DNA of 64,000 nucleotides from Holophagaceae bacterium (GTDB lineage: Bacteria > Acidobacteriota > Holophagae > Holophagales > Holophagaceae). The translations under genes and the position numbers were made by a program. Below, in pieces: positions 33,712-41,406 of this stretch. The stretch is taken from NCBI GenBank assembly GCA_016720465.1, contig JADKKO010000002.1, positions 226,001-290,000 on the forward strand, given 5' to 3'. Every line of letters starts with the position of its first letter. The stretch's first letter is position 1. The notes under the pieces are model-generated. The model was not told the DNA's origin, searched no databases, and saw only the letters and a program-made list of their open reading frames with translations.

Positions 33712-34614
33712 ATGAAGCTCATCCGCCACGCCCTTTGCTGGTCCCTCGTGTCCAGCGCCAGCCTCGCGCCCCTCCCCGCCCAAACCCCGGCCACACCCGA
33801 GGCCACGGGGCTGCCCGGCGACCATTTCATCCTCCAGGGAGCGCTGGAGCTCTTCAAGAAGTCGGACTCCCCCGAGGCGTTCGAGAAGGCGCTGAACGAG
33901 CAGGCCAACCATGTGAACAACCTGGATCTCAACGGCGACGGAGAAGTCGACTACGTCCGCGTGGTGGACCGGATGCAGGGCGGCGTCCATGCGCTGGTCC
34001 TGCAGGTGGCGATTTCCGAGAGCGAGAACCAGGACATCGCGGTGATCGGCCTCGAAAAGACCGCCGACGCCAATGCCATCGTGCAGATTGTCGGGGATGA
34101 AGAAATCTTCGGAGAACGGACCATCGTCGAACCCGGCGAGGGGGATGACGATGACGACGAGGATGCCTCCGGAGGCAACCAGGCGGGCCGCGGGCCGAAC
34201 GCCCCTGAACCCAGCGCCCTGGCCGCCAACCGGGTCCGGGTGGTGGTGAACGTATGGCCCTGGCCCTGCGTCCGGTTCGTGTTCGCCCCGGCCTATGTGG
34301 CCTGGACGTCCCCCTGGCGGTGGCGCGTGTACCCGGCCTGGTGGCGCCCCTTCCGGCCCCTGGCCTGGGCCGCCTTCCATCCCTTCCGGTCCCGCCTGGT
34401 TCCGGGCTTCGCGGTGGTCCGCACCCATCGCGTGCTGGCGGCCCATCGCCTGTATGCGCCGGGCCGCGCGGTTTCAGTCACCGTGCGCACCCGCTATGCG
34501 CCCGCCCACGCCAAGGCCCGGGTGACCCGCACCACCACGGTGCGGACGGGTCCCCACGGCGGCAAGGTGAAGACCACCCACACGACGGTGCGCGGGGGAC
34601 GGCGGCGCCATTAG
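33712..34614 (+). CDS. Secreted protein with EF-hand-like loop, acidic patch and Trp/Arg-rich tail
   Basis: A 300-residue protein. The ATG at 33712 has GAGG upstream and begins a signal peptide (LIRHALCWSLVSSASLAPLPAQ). The N-terminal domain contains LDLNGDGEVDYVRV, a calcium-binding-like D-x-N-x-D-G loop also found in dockerin/EF-hand proteins (about residue 73-86). An acidic run GEGDDDDDEDASGG follows (about 143-156), then a segment rich in Trp, Arg and Pro (about 175-230) and a Thr/Arg-rich basic end. The composition resembles envelope or matrix proteins, but I recognise no named family. Confidence 0.75.
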   Translation: MKLIRHALCWSLVSSASLAPLPAQTPATPEATGLPGDHFILQGALELFKKSDSPEAFEKALNEQANHVNNLDLNGDGEVDYVRVVDRMQGGVHALVLQVAISESENQDIAVIGLEKTADANAIVQIVGDEEIFGERTIVEPGEGDDDDDEDASGGNQAGRGPNAPEPSALAANRVRVVVNVWPWPCVRFVFAPAYVAWTSPWRWRVYPAWWRPFRPLAWAAFHPFRSRLVPGFAVVRTHRVLAAHRLYAPGRAVSVTVRTRYAPAHAKARVTRTTTVRTGPHGGKVKTTHTTVRGGRRRH

Positions 34615-34618
34615 GTTT

Positions 34619-34726
34619 CAGCAATGAGCCATGAGCTATCAGCCATCGGCTGATCTGGAAGCGCCTTCGGCGCTCCGTTCATAACGCCGCGGCCTTGGGC
34701 CGCATCCGAATGCAGCTCATGGCTCA
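34619..34726 (-). repeat. TGAGCYA heptad repeat with two-hairpin core, copy A3
   Basis: On the minus strand the array begins with the TGA stop of the 140-residue protein gene (CGA TGA GCC ATGAGC). The core matches copy A2 almost base for base: GGATGCGGCC, triloop, GGCCGCG, then GGAGCGCC, triloop, GGCGC and TCCAGAT. It ends with inverted-type words (AGCCGAT, GGCTGAT, AGCTCAT). It fills the gap between convergent genes ending at 34614 and 34724. Confidence 0.8.
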
Positions 34727-35146
34727 TCGCAGCTCTACGAACATCAGCGGGGGCAGGTCGGCGCTTTGCAGCTGCCATGTGGCCTTGCCGACGCGGAAGG
34801 CGGCGGGCAGCACCAGGCCGGGTGTGTAGCACCAGTAGGTGGCTTGGTCGGTCCTGAGCATTTTCACACCGCGATGCTTGCCCACTTTCCAGGCGGCAGG
34901 CGCGGTTTGCTTCAAGGTGGTGGCGTTGGGGGCGATCATTTTTTCCGGGCCCGTGTGGGTGAGCACGAATGCACGCAGCGCCGCCAGCTCGCCCTGTTCG
35001 GGACGCAGCGCGATGAAGGCCGGATGGTTGCCGTCAACGACCTGCAGCTCCGCCCGCCGCCCGCCGGACAGGTACCTCAAGGTTCCGCGCGGGGCCTGCG
35101 CAAATAGGGAAAGACAGGCGGACGCGGCGAGGACCGACCGGATCAA
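34724..35146 (-). CDS. Small exported protein of unknown function
   Basis: About 140 residues. The TTG at 35146 overlaps the stop of the preceding gene (TTGA) and starts a signal peptide (IRSVLAASACLSLFAQA). The mature part (LRYLSGGRRAELQVVDGNHP, FIALRPEQGELAALRAFVL, YWCYTPGLVLPAAFRVGKATW) looks like a small all-beta periplasmic domain. No family recognised. Third in the chain lpd, 82-residue protein, this gene, each coupled by stop/start overlap. Its TGA stop is the first unit of repeat A3. Confidence 0.65.
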   Translation of the reverse strand: MIRSVLAASACLSLFAQAPRGTLRYLSGGRRAELQVVDGNHPAFIALRPEQGELAALRAFVLTHTGPEKMIAPNATTLKQTAPAAWKVGKHRGVKMLRTDQATYWCYTPGLVLPAAFRVGKATWQLQSADLPPLMFVELR

Positions 35147-35391
35147 CCTTCGCCACCGGTCCAATCGACCTTCAGCTGCTGCTGGACGAAGTAGTCCTCC
35201 ACTTCGGCCATGGTCTTCAGCGGGCCGTGGAAGAGCTTGGTGTTGCTCATTTCCGCGTCCAGCGCCTTGACCACCAGCAGGCCCATGCCCGGCGTGTCGT
35301 GCACCATCACGTACCAATTCTTGTAGTCGCCCTCGCTGACGCGGCCCAGTTTTCCGATCGGTATCACGTTCGCTCCTGCTGGTTCATTCAC
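35143..35391 (-). CDS. Small cytoplasmic protein coupled to lpd, unknown function
   Basis: An 82-residue protein whose ATG overlaps the lpd stop (ATGA). It has no signal peptide or membrane helix. Visible segments are IPIGKLGRVSEGDYKNWYVM, a central MGLLVVKALDAEMSNTKLFH and KTMAEVEDYFVQQQLKVDW. I do not recognise the family. Coupling suggests expression in step with dihydrolipoyl dehydrogenase, but a functional link is unproven. Confidence 0.7.
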   Translation of the reverse strand: MNEPAGANVIPIGKLGRVSEGDYKNWYVMVHDTPGMGLLVVKALDAEMSNTKLFHGPLKTMAEVEDYFVQQQLKVDWTGGEG

Positions 35392-36794
35392 ATGTTCAAG
35401 GCGCGGCCATGGACGGCGCGGGCGGCTTCGGGAAAGACTTCGTTCAGGGTCGGGTGCGGGTACATGGTGTTGATGAGCTCGTCCACGGTGTATTCGCCGC
35501 CGATCAGCGCCAGGCTGGACGCCACCAGTTCCGTGGCCTTGGGGCCGATGATGTGGATGCCCAGGATCTCGCCGTACTGCTTGTCCGCCACGATCTTGAT
35601 GAAGCCATGGGGCTCGCCGATGATGTTGGCCTTGGCCATGGGCATGAAGGGGAACTGGCCCACCTGAACGTCGAAACCCTTCTCGCGGGCCGCCCGCTCC
35701 GTGAGGCCGACGCTGCCGATTTCAGGGTCGCAGTAGGTGCATCCGGGCACGCGGTCGTAGTCGATGGGATGGGGGTGCGCGTCCGCGCCCAGGGATTTCG
35801 CCGCGTGCTCCGCGGCGACGACGCCCTCGTCGCTGGCCACGTGGGCGAGCATGGGCGTCTTCACGATGTCGCCGATGGCGTAAAGGCCTTCTTCTTTGGT
35901 CTGCATGAATTCGTTGATGTCGATGTAGCCGCGCTCCTGGGTGGCCTTGGTGTTCTCCAGGCCGATGTTGGCCGTGACCGGTGCGCGGCCGATGGAGATG
36001 AGCACGTGGCTGGCTTCGAGGGTCCCGGGCTTGTCGCCTTCAAGGTGGCAGACAACCTTGCCAGCGGACCTCTCAAGGCTGGCGATCTTGGTCTTCACGC
36101 GGACATCCATCTTGTAGGACTTGGCGAAGATTTTCGCCAGTTCCTCGCCCACGGCCGTGTCCTCGATGGGCACCAGCTGGTCCATCATTTCCACCAGCGT
36201 GACCTTGCTGCCCAGCCGCGCGAAGGTCGACGCGAACTCCACGCCGATGGCGCCGCCGCCCAGGATGACGAGGTGGCTCGGAAGTTCCGCCAGGTCCAGG
36301 ATGTGGTCGCTGTTCAACACGCGCTGGCCGTCGGTCTCCAGGCCCGGCAGCTCGCGGGGAACCGACCCGGTCGCGAGGATGATCTTCTTCGCGGTGTGGA
36401 CCTCCTGCTCCACCACCACGCGCCCGCCCCCCAGCAGTTTTCCGATGCCCTTCAGCACCGTGACCTTGTTCTTCTTCATCAGGTATTCGATGCCCTTGCC
36501 GTTCTTAAGCACGATGCGGTTCTTGCGCGTGACGATGGCCGGGAGATCCGCGCGCAGCTTCGAAACATCCACATCGGCGATGCCGAATTCCTTGAGGTTT
36601 TCCATCTGCTCGAAACGGTGGGCGGTCTCCAGCCAGGTCTTGGCGGGGATGCAGCCGCGGCGCAGGCAGGTGCCGCCGAGACCCGCGGGATCCTTTTCCA
36701 CCAGGGCGGTGTTCAGTCCCAACTGCGCACCGCGCACCGCGGCGATGTAGCCCCCAGGGCCACTTCCAATCACGATCAGGTCGAACGCAGCCAT
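35388..36794 (-). CDS. lpdA: Dihydrolipoyl dehydrogenase
   Basis: A 468-residue FAD disulfide oxidoreductase, the E3 component of pyruvate/2-oxoglutarate dehydrogenase or glycine cleavage complexes. The ATG at 36794, with GGAG upstream, gives the FAD motif MAAFDLIVIGSGPGGYIAA. The redox disulfide is in GGTCLRRGCIPAK (Cys near 42 and 47), the NAD motif is LVILGGGAIGVEFAS, and the C-terminal catalytic His-Glu pair is in HPHPTLNEVFPEAA. No E1 or E2 genes are adjacent. Two small genes are translationally coupled behind it. Confidence 0.96.
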   Translation of the reverse strand: MAAFDLIVIGSGPGGYIAAVRGAQLGLNTALVEKDPAGLGGTCLRRGCIPAKTWLETAHRFEQMENLKEFGIADVDVSKLRADLPAIVTRKNRIVLKNGKGIEYLMKKNKVTVLKGIGKLLGGGRVVVEQEVHTAKKIILATGSVPRELPGLETDGQRVLNSDHILDLAELPSHLVILGGGAIGVEFASTFARLGSKVTLVEMMDQLVPIEDTAVGEELAKIFAKSYKMDVRVKTKIASLERSAGKVVCHLEGDKPGTLEASHVLISIGRAPVTANIGLENTKATQERGYIDINEFMQTKEEGLYAIGDIVKTPMLAHVASDEGVVAAEHAAKSLGADAHPHPIDYDRVPGCTYCDPEIGSVGLTERAAREKGFDVQVGQFPFMPMAKANIIGEPHGFIKIVADKQYGEILGIHIIGPKATELVASSLALIGGEYTVDELINTMYPHPTLNEVFPEAARAVHGRALNM

Positions 36795-36935
36795 GCCAGC
36801 TCCAAAGCCATGGACAGAAGTATCCCACGGGCCGCGGGCGGGCCAAACCGGCCGCATGGTAGGGTGGACCCAAAGCCTTGATTTGATGGGGGAACTCGTG
36901 GAATCCACGCGCGAAAGCTCCGAAGGGCGGGCCTG

Positions 36936-37808
36936 ATGGACATCCGCTTTCGCCTCGCGGTGGTTTGCCTGGTGTCAGGTCCGGTTTCCTTGTGCGCGGG
37001 CGGGCTGGAGTCGCGCACGCCCTACCACTCCGCTTCGGACGCCGTGGCCAGGCCCGGTTCCCAGGTGCCCCTGACGGCCTGGTTCAGCCACAGCGCCGGG
37101 GTCCAGAAGAGCCTGGAACATGCCCCGGTGCGCGTGGAGTGGCTGGTGGACGGCGCCTGGACACCCATTGGCGAGGCCACCACGGACGAAGAAGGCAAGG
37201 CGGTCCTGGCGGTGAAAGCGCCCGCCAAACCGGGCTCGGTGAAGGTGCGCTGGTGGTACGAGCAGCAGCCGGCGGAGGGGACGCTCTTCGTCATCGGGCC
37301 GGGGCAAGCGGCTTCAGTCTTCGACATCGACGGCACCCTGACCATGTCGGATGCGGAGAACTGGAAAGACTACCTCCGCCGCCTGGGGCGCCATCCGCGA
37401 GCGGAGGGCCCGAAGCTGCGCCCCAATGCCGTGGAGGCCGTAAAGCGGGCTTCGGAAGGCAGCCTCGTGGTCTACCTCACGGGCCGCCCTCCCTGGCTGG
37501 GAAGGCCCACTCGCGAATGGCTGGCCCACCATCGATTTCCCGAAGGCGTGGTGGTCTGGATGCCCCTCGCCCGCGACATCCTGCCCACGCAGAAGCGCGT
37601 GGGCGAAGCCAAGCTCGCGCAATTGAAATCGATGCAGAACACAGGCCTGACCTTCATCCGGGCCTTCGGCAACGCGCTCACGGACATCCACGCCTACGAA
37701 GGCGCCGGCATCCCCAAGGCCCAGACCTACATCATGGGCAAGCACGGCGGCAAGGGGGGAACGGTGCAGGGCGGGAACGGATACCCCGTGAAGGGAATTC
37801 CGGACTGA
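36936..37808 (+). CDS. Exported HAD-family phosphatase, lipin/LNS2-like
   Basis: A 290-residue protein. An N-terminal signal (LAVVCLVSGPVSLCAGG) is followed by an Ig-like beta domain (about 30-120; VPLTAWFSHSAGVQ, VEWLVDGAWTPIGEA) and then a HAD domain opening with VFDIDGTLT (nucleophile Asp near residue 129), motif II VYLTGRPP and motif IV FGNALTDIHAYEGAGIP. The latter resembles LNS2/lipin-type phosphatidate phosphatases. Secretion would place it in the periplasm, acting on phospholipid head groups or another phosphoester; substrate is inference. Confidence 0.8.
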   Translation: MDIRFRLAVVCLVSGPVSLCAGGLESRTPYHSASDAVARPGSQVPLTAWFSHSAGVQKSLEHAPVRVEWLVDGAWTPIGEATTDEEGKAVLAVKAPAKPGSVKVRWWYEQQPAEGTLFVIGPGQAASVFDIDGTLTMSDAENWKDYLRRLGRHPRAEGPKLRPNAVEAVKRASEGSLVVYLTGRPPWLGRPTREWLAHHRFPEGVVVWMPLARDILPTQKRVGEAKLAQLKSMQNTGLTFIRAFGNALTDIHAYEGAGIPKAQTYIMGKHGGKGGTVQGGNGYPVKGIPD

Positions 37809-37865
37809 GCTGTTTCCTGCGGGCCGGATTCCCTTCGCAGCCGCGGATCTCCTACACTGGCCCTC

Positions 37866-38267
37866 ATGCGCACGATCCTCCGCTTCCTCTTCTCCGCGCT
37901 CGGCCTGCTGGTGGCGTCCTATGCGCTGCCGGGCCTCCACCACGGATCTTTCGTGGACCTGCTGGCGGTGGCGGTGGTGCTGGGCGTGCTGAACGCGACC
38001 CTGGGGCCGCTGCTGAAATTCATCGCCTTCATCCCGGTGGTGTTCTCCTTCGGCTGCTTCAGTCTCGTGATCAACGGCCTGGTGTTCTGGCTGGCGGGAG
38101 CGCTGTCCCATCGGCTGGGGTTGGACTTCAGGGTGGATGGGTTCTGGGCTGGATTTTTCGGCGCCCTCATCACAAGCCTCGTGGCGAGCCTCGTCGAAGT
38201 CGTGCTCATCGGAAGAGAACCCAAGGATGGGCCAAGGGCTCCCCGGGGAATCAAGATCGTGAATTGA
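37866..38267 (+). CDS. Phage-holin-family-IV-like membrane protein
   Basis: A 133-residue, four-helix membrane protein (segments about 4-22, 28-58, 60-82 and 95-115) of the widespread chromosomal family misnamed phage holin superfamily IV, marked by ALPGLHHGSFVDLLAVAVVL and VLNATLGPLLKFIAFIP. Not a phage gene in this setting. Its TGA stop (AAT TGA GC) starts heptad array A4. Confidence 0.83.
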   Translation: MRTILRFLFSALGLLVASYALPGLHHGSFVDLLAVAVVLGVLNATLGPLLKFIAFIPVVFSFGCFSLVINGLVFWLAGALSHRLGLDFRVDGFWAGFFGALITSLVASLVEVVLIGREPKDGPRAPRGIKIVN

Positions 38268-38338
38268 GCTGGATGGATATGAGCCATGAGGTATGTGCTA
38301 TGAGCTATGAGCTTTGAGCCATGGGCTATTAGCTGTGA
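38265..38338 (+). repeat. TGAGCYA heptad repeat, copy A4
   Basis: Begins with the TGA stop codon of the holin-like gene and continues TGAGCTGGATGGATATGAGC, CATGAGG, TATGTGC, TATGAGC, TATGAGC, TTTGAGC, CATGGGC, TATTAGC, TGTGAG, ending eleven bases before the four-helix-bundle ATG and merging with its ribosome site GAGAGGA. Confidence 0.78.
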
Positions 38339-38349
38339 GAGGATGGCGC

Positions 38350-38694
38350 ATGCGAAACCACAGGGCTTTGACGGTCTTCAAGTTGGCTGATGACTTAGCG
38401 TTGGCGGTATATGCCGCAACTGGAACCTTTCCAAAATCAGAACAATTTGGTTTGGTCTCCCAAATGAGGAGGGCCGCTGTATCGGTTCCATCGAATATCG
38501 CTGAGGGCTGCTCCCGGCATTCCGAAGCCGAATTTGTTCACTTCCTACACATCGCGTTGGGCTCAGCCCGCGAACTTGAATACCAGGCTTCATTAGCCCA
38601 ACGATTGGGTTTTTTTCGCGATTCAAACATTGAAATTCAAGCCAATTCTCTTTGCCGAACCCTCTCGGTCTTCATCAATAAAATCCGAGCTTGA
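38350..38694 (+). CDS. Four-helix-bundle protein (23S rRNA intervening-sequence/bAvd-like family)
   Basis: A 114-residue helical protein of the family first seen in intervening sequences of 23S rRNA genes and related to the Avd accessory protein of diversity-generating retroelements. The signature QMRRAAVSVPSNIAEGCSR lies near residues 38-56, followed by EFVHFLHIALGSARELEYQA. The ATG at 38350 follows GAGAGGA. Base composition is clearly lower in GC than flanking genes. It is bracketed by heptad arrays A4 and A5. The family forms pentameric rings that bind nucleic acid; cellular role outside retroelements is unknown. No reverse transcriptase is nearby. Confidence 0.88.
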   Translation: MRNHRALTVFKLADDLALAVYAATGTFPKSEQFGLVSQMRRAAVSVPSNIAEGCSRHSEAEFVHFLHIALGSARELEYQASLAQRLGFFRDSNIEIQANSLCRTLSVFINKIRA

Positions 38695-38730
38695 ATTCTC
38701 GATGCATTCATTCTGTTTGATTCCCCCACT

Positions 38731-38790
38731 GCTCATAACTCATAGCTCATAGCTGATAGCTGATAGCTGATCGCTGATAGCTCAAAGCCC
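38731..38790 (-). repeat. Heptad repeat of opposite sense, copy A5
   Basis: GCTCATA, ACTCATA, GCTCATA, GCTGATA, GCTGATA, GCTGATC, GCTGATA, GCTCAAA, GCCC: eight heptads in 60 bases, the reverse complement type of array A4, ending 26 bases before the MFS transporter ATG. Confidence 0.78.
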
Positions 38791-38815
38791 ACAGCCCACC
38801 AGGACACTTCCACCC

Positions 38816-40042
38816 ATGAAGCCAGCCACGAAATTACTGGTCCTGCTGACCAGCATCAACCTGGTGAACTACCTGGATCGCTACGTGGTGGCGGCGATCC
38901 TGGAGCCCCTGGGCCAGGATCTGCGCCTGACGGATTCCCAATTGGGCAGCCTGACGTTGGTGTTCGTGGTGGTCTACATGCTGGCGGCGCCGGTCTTCGG
39001 GTGGCTGGCGGACCGCTATCACCGCCCGCGCTTGGTGGCCGCGGGCGTGGCCTTATGGAGCATCGCGACCCTGCTGGCGGCCTTCGTGCACAGTTATCCC
39101 ATGCTCCTCTTCACGCGCTCGCTGGTGGGCGTGGGCGAAGCCGCCTACGCCACGCTGGGTCCGGCCATCCTCAGCGATGTGATTCCCGAGGATGAACGCG
39201 CGGCGAAATTCACCTGGTTCTACCTGGCCATTCCGTTGGGTTCGGCGCTGGGTTACGGCCTGGGCGGCATCGTGGCCCAGCATTTCGGATGGCGGGCGGC
39301 CTTCCTGGTGGCGGGCCTCCCGGGGTTGATCCTCGCAGGCCGCATGATGCTGCTTTCGGATCCCGTGCGGGGCGCGATGGACCACCTGCATGATCTCAAC
39401 GCAACCGCAAGCTGGCTCCAGAGGCTCGGCGCCATTTTCAAAAACCGCATCTGGCTGGCCTGCACCGGCAGCTACGTGGGCTATACCTTTGCCATGGGCG
39501 CCCTGGCAACCTGGGGCCCAGCCCTCCTCCAGCGGAAGTTCGAGGTGAGCGTGGGCCAGGCGGGCCTCGTGTTCGGCGGCCTGGCTGTGGTGACCGGCAT
39601 CCTGGGCACTTTCCTGGGCGGAATCCTCACCGGAAAACTCCAGCATCGCTGGCCCGACGCAGGGGTCTGGATCAGCGGATGCACGCTCCTGGCCGCCGCG
39701 CCCGCGGTGGCATGGGCGGTTTCATCCGGGAACCTGCACCTGACCTACGCATTGTTTTTCCTGGGCATGCTGTTGCTCTTCATCAATACCAGCCCCGTGA
39801 ACGCGTTGACCGTGAGCTGCCTGCCCTCCAGCGTCCGCGCCACCGGCGTCGCCATCAACGTGCTGTTCATCCATCTCTTCGGCGATGCCGTGAGTCCGAA
39901 ATTGGTGGGCGCCCTCAGCGATCGCCTGGGCGCCGATGGGCCGGCCCTCGGCCAGGCCATGCTCGTGGCGGTGCCTGCGATCATGGCTTCCGGCGTCCTG
40001 TTGTGGTGGGCCCGGGGATTCCAGGCTTCGGAATCCCGCTGA
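38816..40042 (+). CDS. Major facilitator superfamily transporter (spinster-like)
   Basis: A 408-residue inner-membrane transporter with 12 predicted helices. The start INLVNYLDRYVVAAILEPLG, the loop motif GWLADRYHRPRLVAAG (MFS motif A) and SLVGVGEAAYATLGPAILSDV match the bacterial spinster-like subgroup. Substrates in this subgroup are organic anions, sugars or lipids; the actual one is unknown. AGGA about 14 bases upstream is a distant ribosome site. Confidence 0.9.
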   Translation: MKPATKLLVLLTSINLVNYLDRYVVAAILEPLGQDLRLTDSQLGSLTLVFVVVYMLAAPVFGWLADRYHRPRLVAAGVALWSIATLLAAFVHSYPMLLFTRSLVGVGEAAYATLGPAILSDVIPEDERAAKFTWFYLAIPLGSALGYGLGGIVAQHFGWRAAFLVAGLPGLILAGRMMLLSDPVRGAMDHLHDLNATASWLQRLGAIFKNRIWLACTGSYVGYTFAMGALATWGPALLQRKFEVSVGQAGLVFGGLAVVTGILGTFLGGILTGKLQHRWPDAGVWISGCTLLAAAPAVAWAVSSGNLHLTYALFFLGMLLLFINTSPVNALTVSCLPSSVRATGVAINVLFIHLFGDAVSPKLVGALSDRLGADGPALGQAMLVAVPAIMASGVLLWWARGFQASESR

Positions 40043-40180
40043 AGCCGCGGCTGGATCCTGGACGAACACCGACGGGCAAGTCTTGCATGGAGGTGAAATT
40101 CCAGCCTCGCGAATGGCGGGTTGCGGCTAGAGTTGGGCCTACCTTCCACCGGACTCGGGTCGCATGCTGGAGACAGGGCC

Positions 40181-41384
40181 ATGGTTTTGAACAATCGCAC
40201 GGTCATGGTGGTCGAGGACCACGATTTCCAGCGCCGGATGACGCTGCGGCTGCTGAAAGATCTCGGGGCGGGGGAGCTCCTGGAGGCAGCGAACGGGGTC
40301 GAGGCGTTGAGCCTGCTGGCTGGGCGGACCGAGCCCGTGGACATCATCTTCTGCGATCTGGACATGCCGGAAATGGATGGCGTGGAGTTCATCCGCCACG
40401 TGGCCGAGGACCAACTGGCCCAGGCCGTCGCCGTCGTCAGCGCCATGGAAATCTCCATCCTGAACACCGTGGAAACCATGGCCAAAGCCTATGGACTGCA
40501 GGTGCTGGGGGCGATTCCCAAGCCCCTCAACCTGCAGGACCTCACGGCTTGCATCTCCAGCTTCCACCCCAAGGAGCAGGTCCGGGAAGCCGTTCCGGCT
40601 CGTTCCGAATTCGACGCGGAGGACTTGAAACAGGGCCTGAAGGAACGGGAGTTCATCGCCTACTTCCAGCCCAAGGTTTCCTTCGCCACCGGTGAAGTGC
40701 AGGGCGTGGAGGCCCTCGTCCGCTGGTTCAGGCCGGGCCACGGCGCGGTGTCGCCGTTGCAATTCATCCACCGGATGGAGCTGGAGAACCTGGTGACGCC
40801 CTTGACCGAGGTGTTGCTGACCCAGACCTGCGGCTACCTGAAGGCCTGGGCCAGGAGAGGCCACCTGATTTCGGCTTCGGTGAACATCTCGATGCAGTGC
40901 CTCTCCGATGTGAGCATCGCGGACCGGCTCCACGACCTCGTGAAGGAATCGGATTGCGATCCGCAAAACATCATCCTGGAGGTGACCGAAACCGAAGTGA
41001 TGGTGGATGTGGCCAAGGTGCTGAACGTGTTGGCGAGGCTGCGGCTCAAGGGTTTCGGACTCTCCATCGATGATTTCGGGACCGGGATATTCCTCCCTGC
41101 AGCAGCTCAGCAACGTGCCCTTCACGGAGCTGAAGATCGACCAGTCCTTTGTCAAAGATTCCCCCACCCAGCCCAGGCACCGGACGATCATCGAAACGAG
41201 CCTGGACCTGGCGCGCAAACTCAAGCTGAAGACCGTGGCGGAAGGTGTGGAAACGCGCGCGGAATGGGATCTGCTGAAGTCCCTGGGCTGCCAGCAGGCC
41301 CAGGGCTATTTCATCGCCCGGCCCATGCCGGGCCACCAGCTGCTGGATTGGTTGCAGCTGTGGCAGGCCCCCGAGGAAGCCTGA
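40181..41384 (+). pseudogene. REC-EAL c-di-GMP phosphodiesterase, frameshifted copy
   Basis: From the ATG at 40181 the frame encodes a REC domain (TVMVVEDHDFQRRM; phospho-acceptor in FCDLDMPEMDG) and an EAL domain (GVEALVRWFRPGHG, IILEVTETEV, SIDDFGTG). Just after DDFGTG an extra A near 41087 (GGGATATTCC where the intact paralogue at 48.2 kb has GGGTATTCC) shifts the frame; the true continuation GYSSLQQLSNVPFTELKIDQ to QLWQAPEEA lies one frame over and stops at 41384. The unshifted frame runs to 41446 with nonsense residues. Without the shift the protein would be 400 residues. The truncated form lacks the catalytic Lys and the AEGVE Glu. A sequencing error is the alternative explanation. Confidence 0.75.
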
Positions 41385-41406
41385 TGACGGTAGTTTTAAA
41401 CGGCCC

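Larger units (their letters stand above)
38265..38790 (+). mobile_element. Candidate composite element: heptad arrays bracketing a four-helix-bundle gene
   Basis: Array A4 (38265-38338, TGAGC-type words), then a low-GC gene for a four-helix-bundle protein, then array A5 (38731-38790, words GCTCATA, GCTGATA), which is of the opposite sense. Together they form an imperfect inverted-repeat pair around the gene. Gene-less versions (A1, A2, A3) occur elsewhere in the window, as MITEs do relative to a full element. Mobility is inferred; no transposase or recombinase is present. Confidence 0.45.

Noticed and set aside
37866..38267. Prophage signal from the holin-like gene
   Set aside because: This four-helix family is a common chromosomal membrane protein; no other phage genes occur in the window.
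38265..38800. CRISPR array
   Set aside because: Repeat units are 7 bases with no unique spacers and no cas genes nearby.
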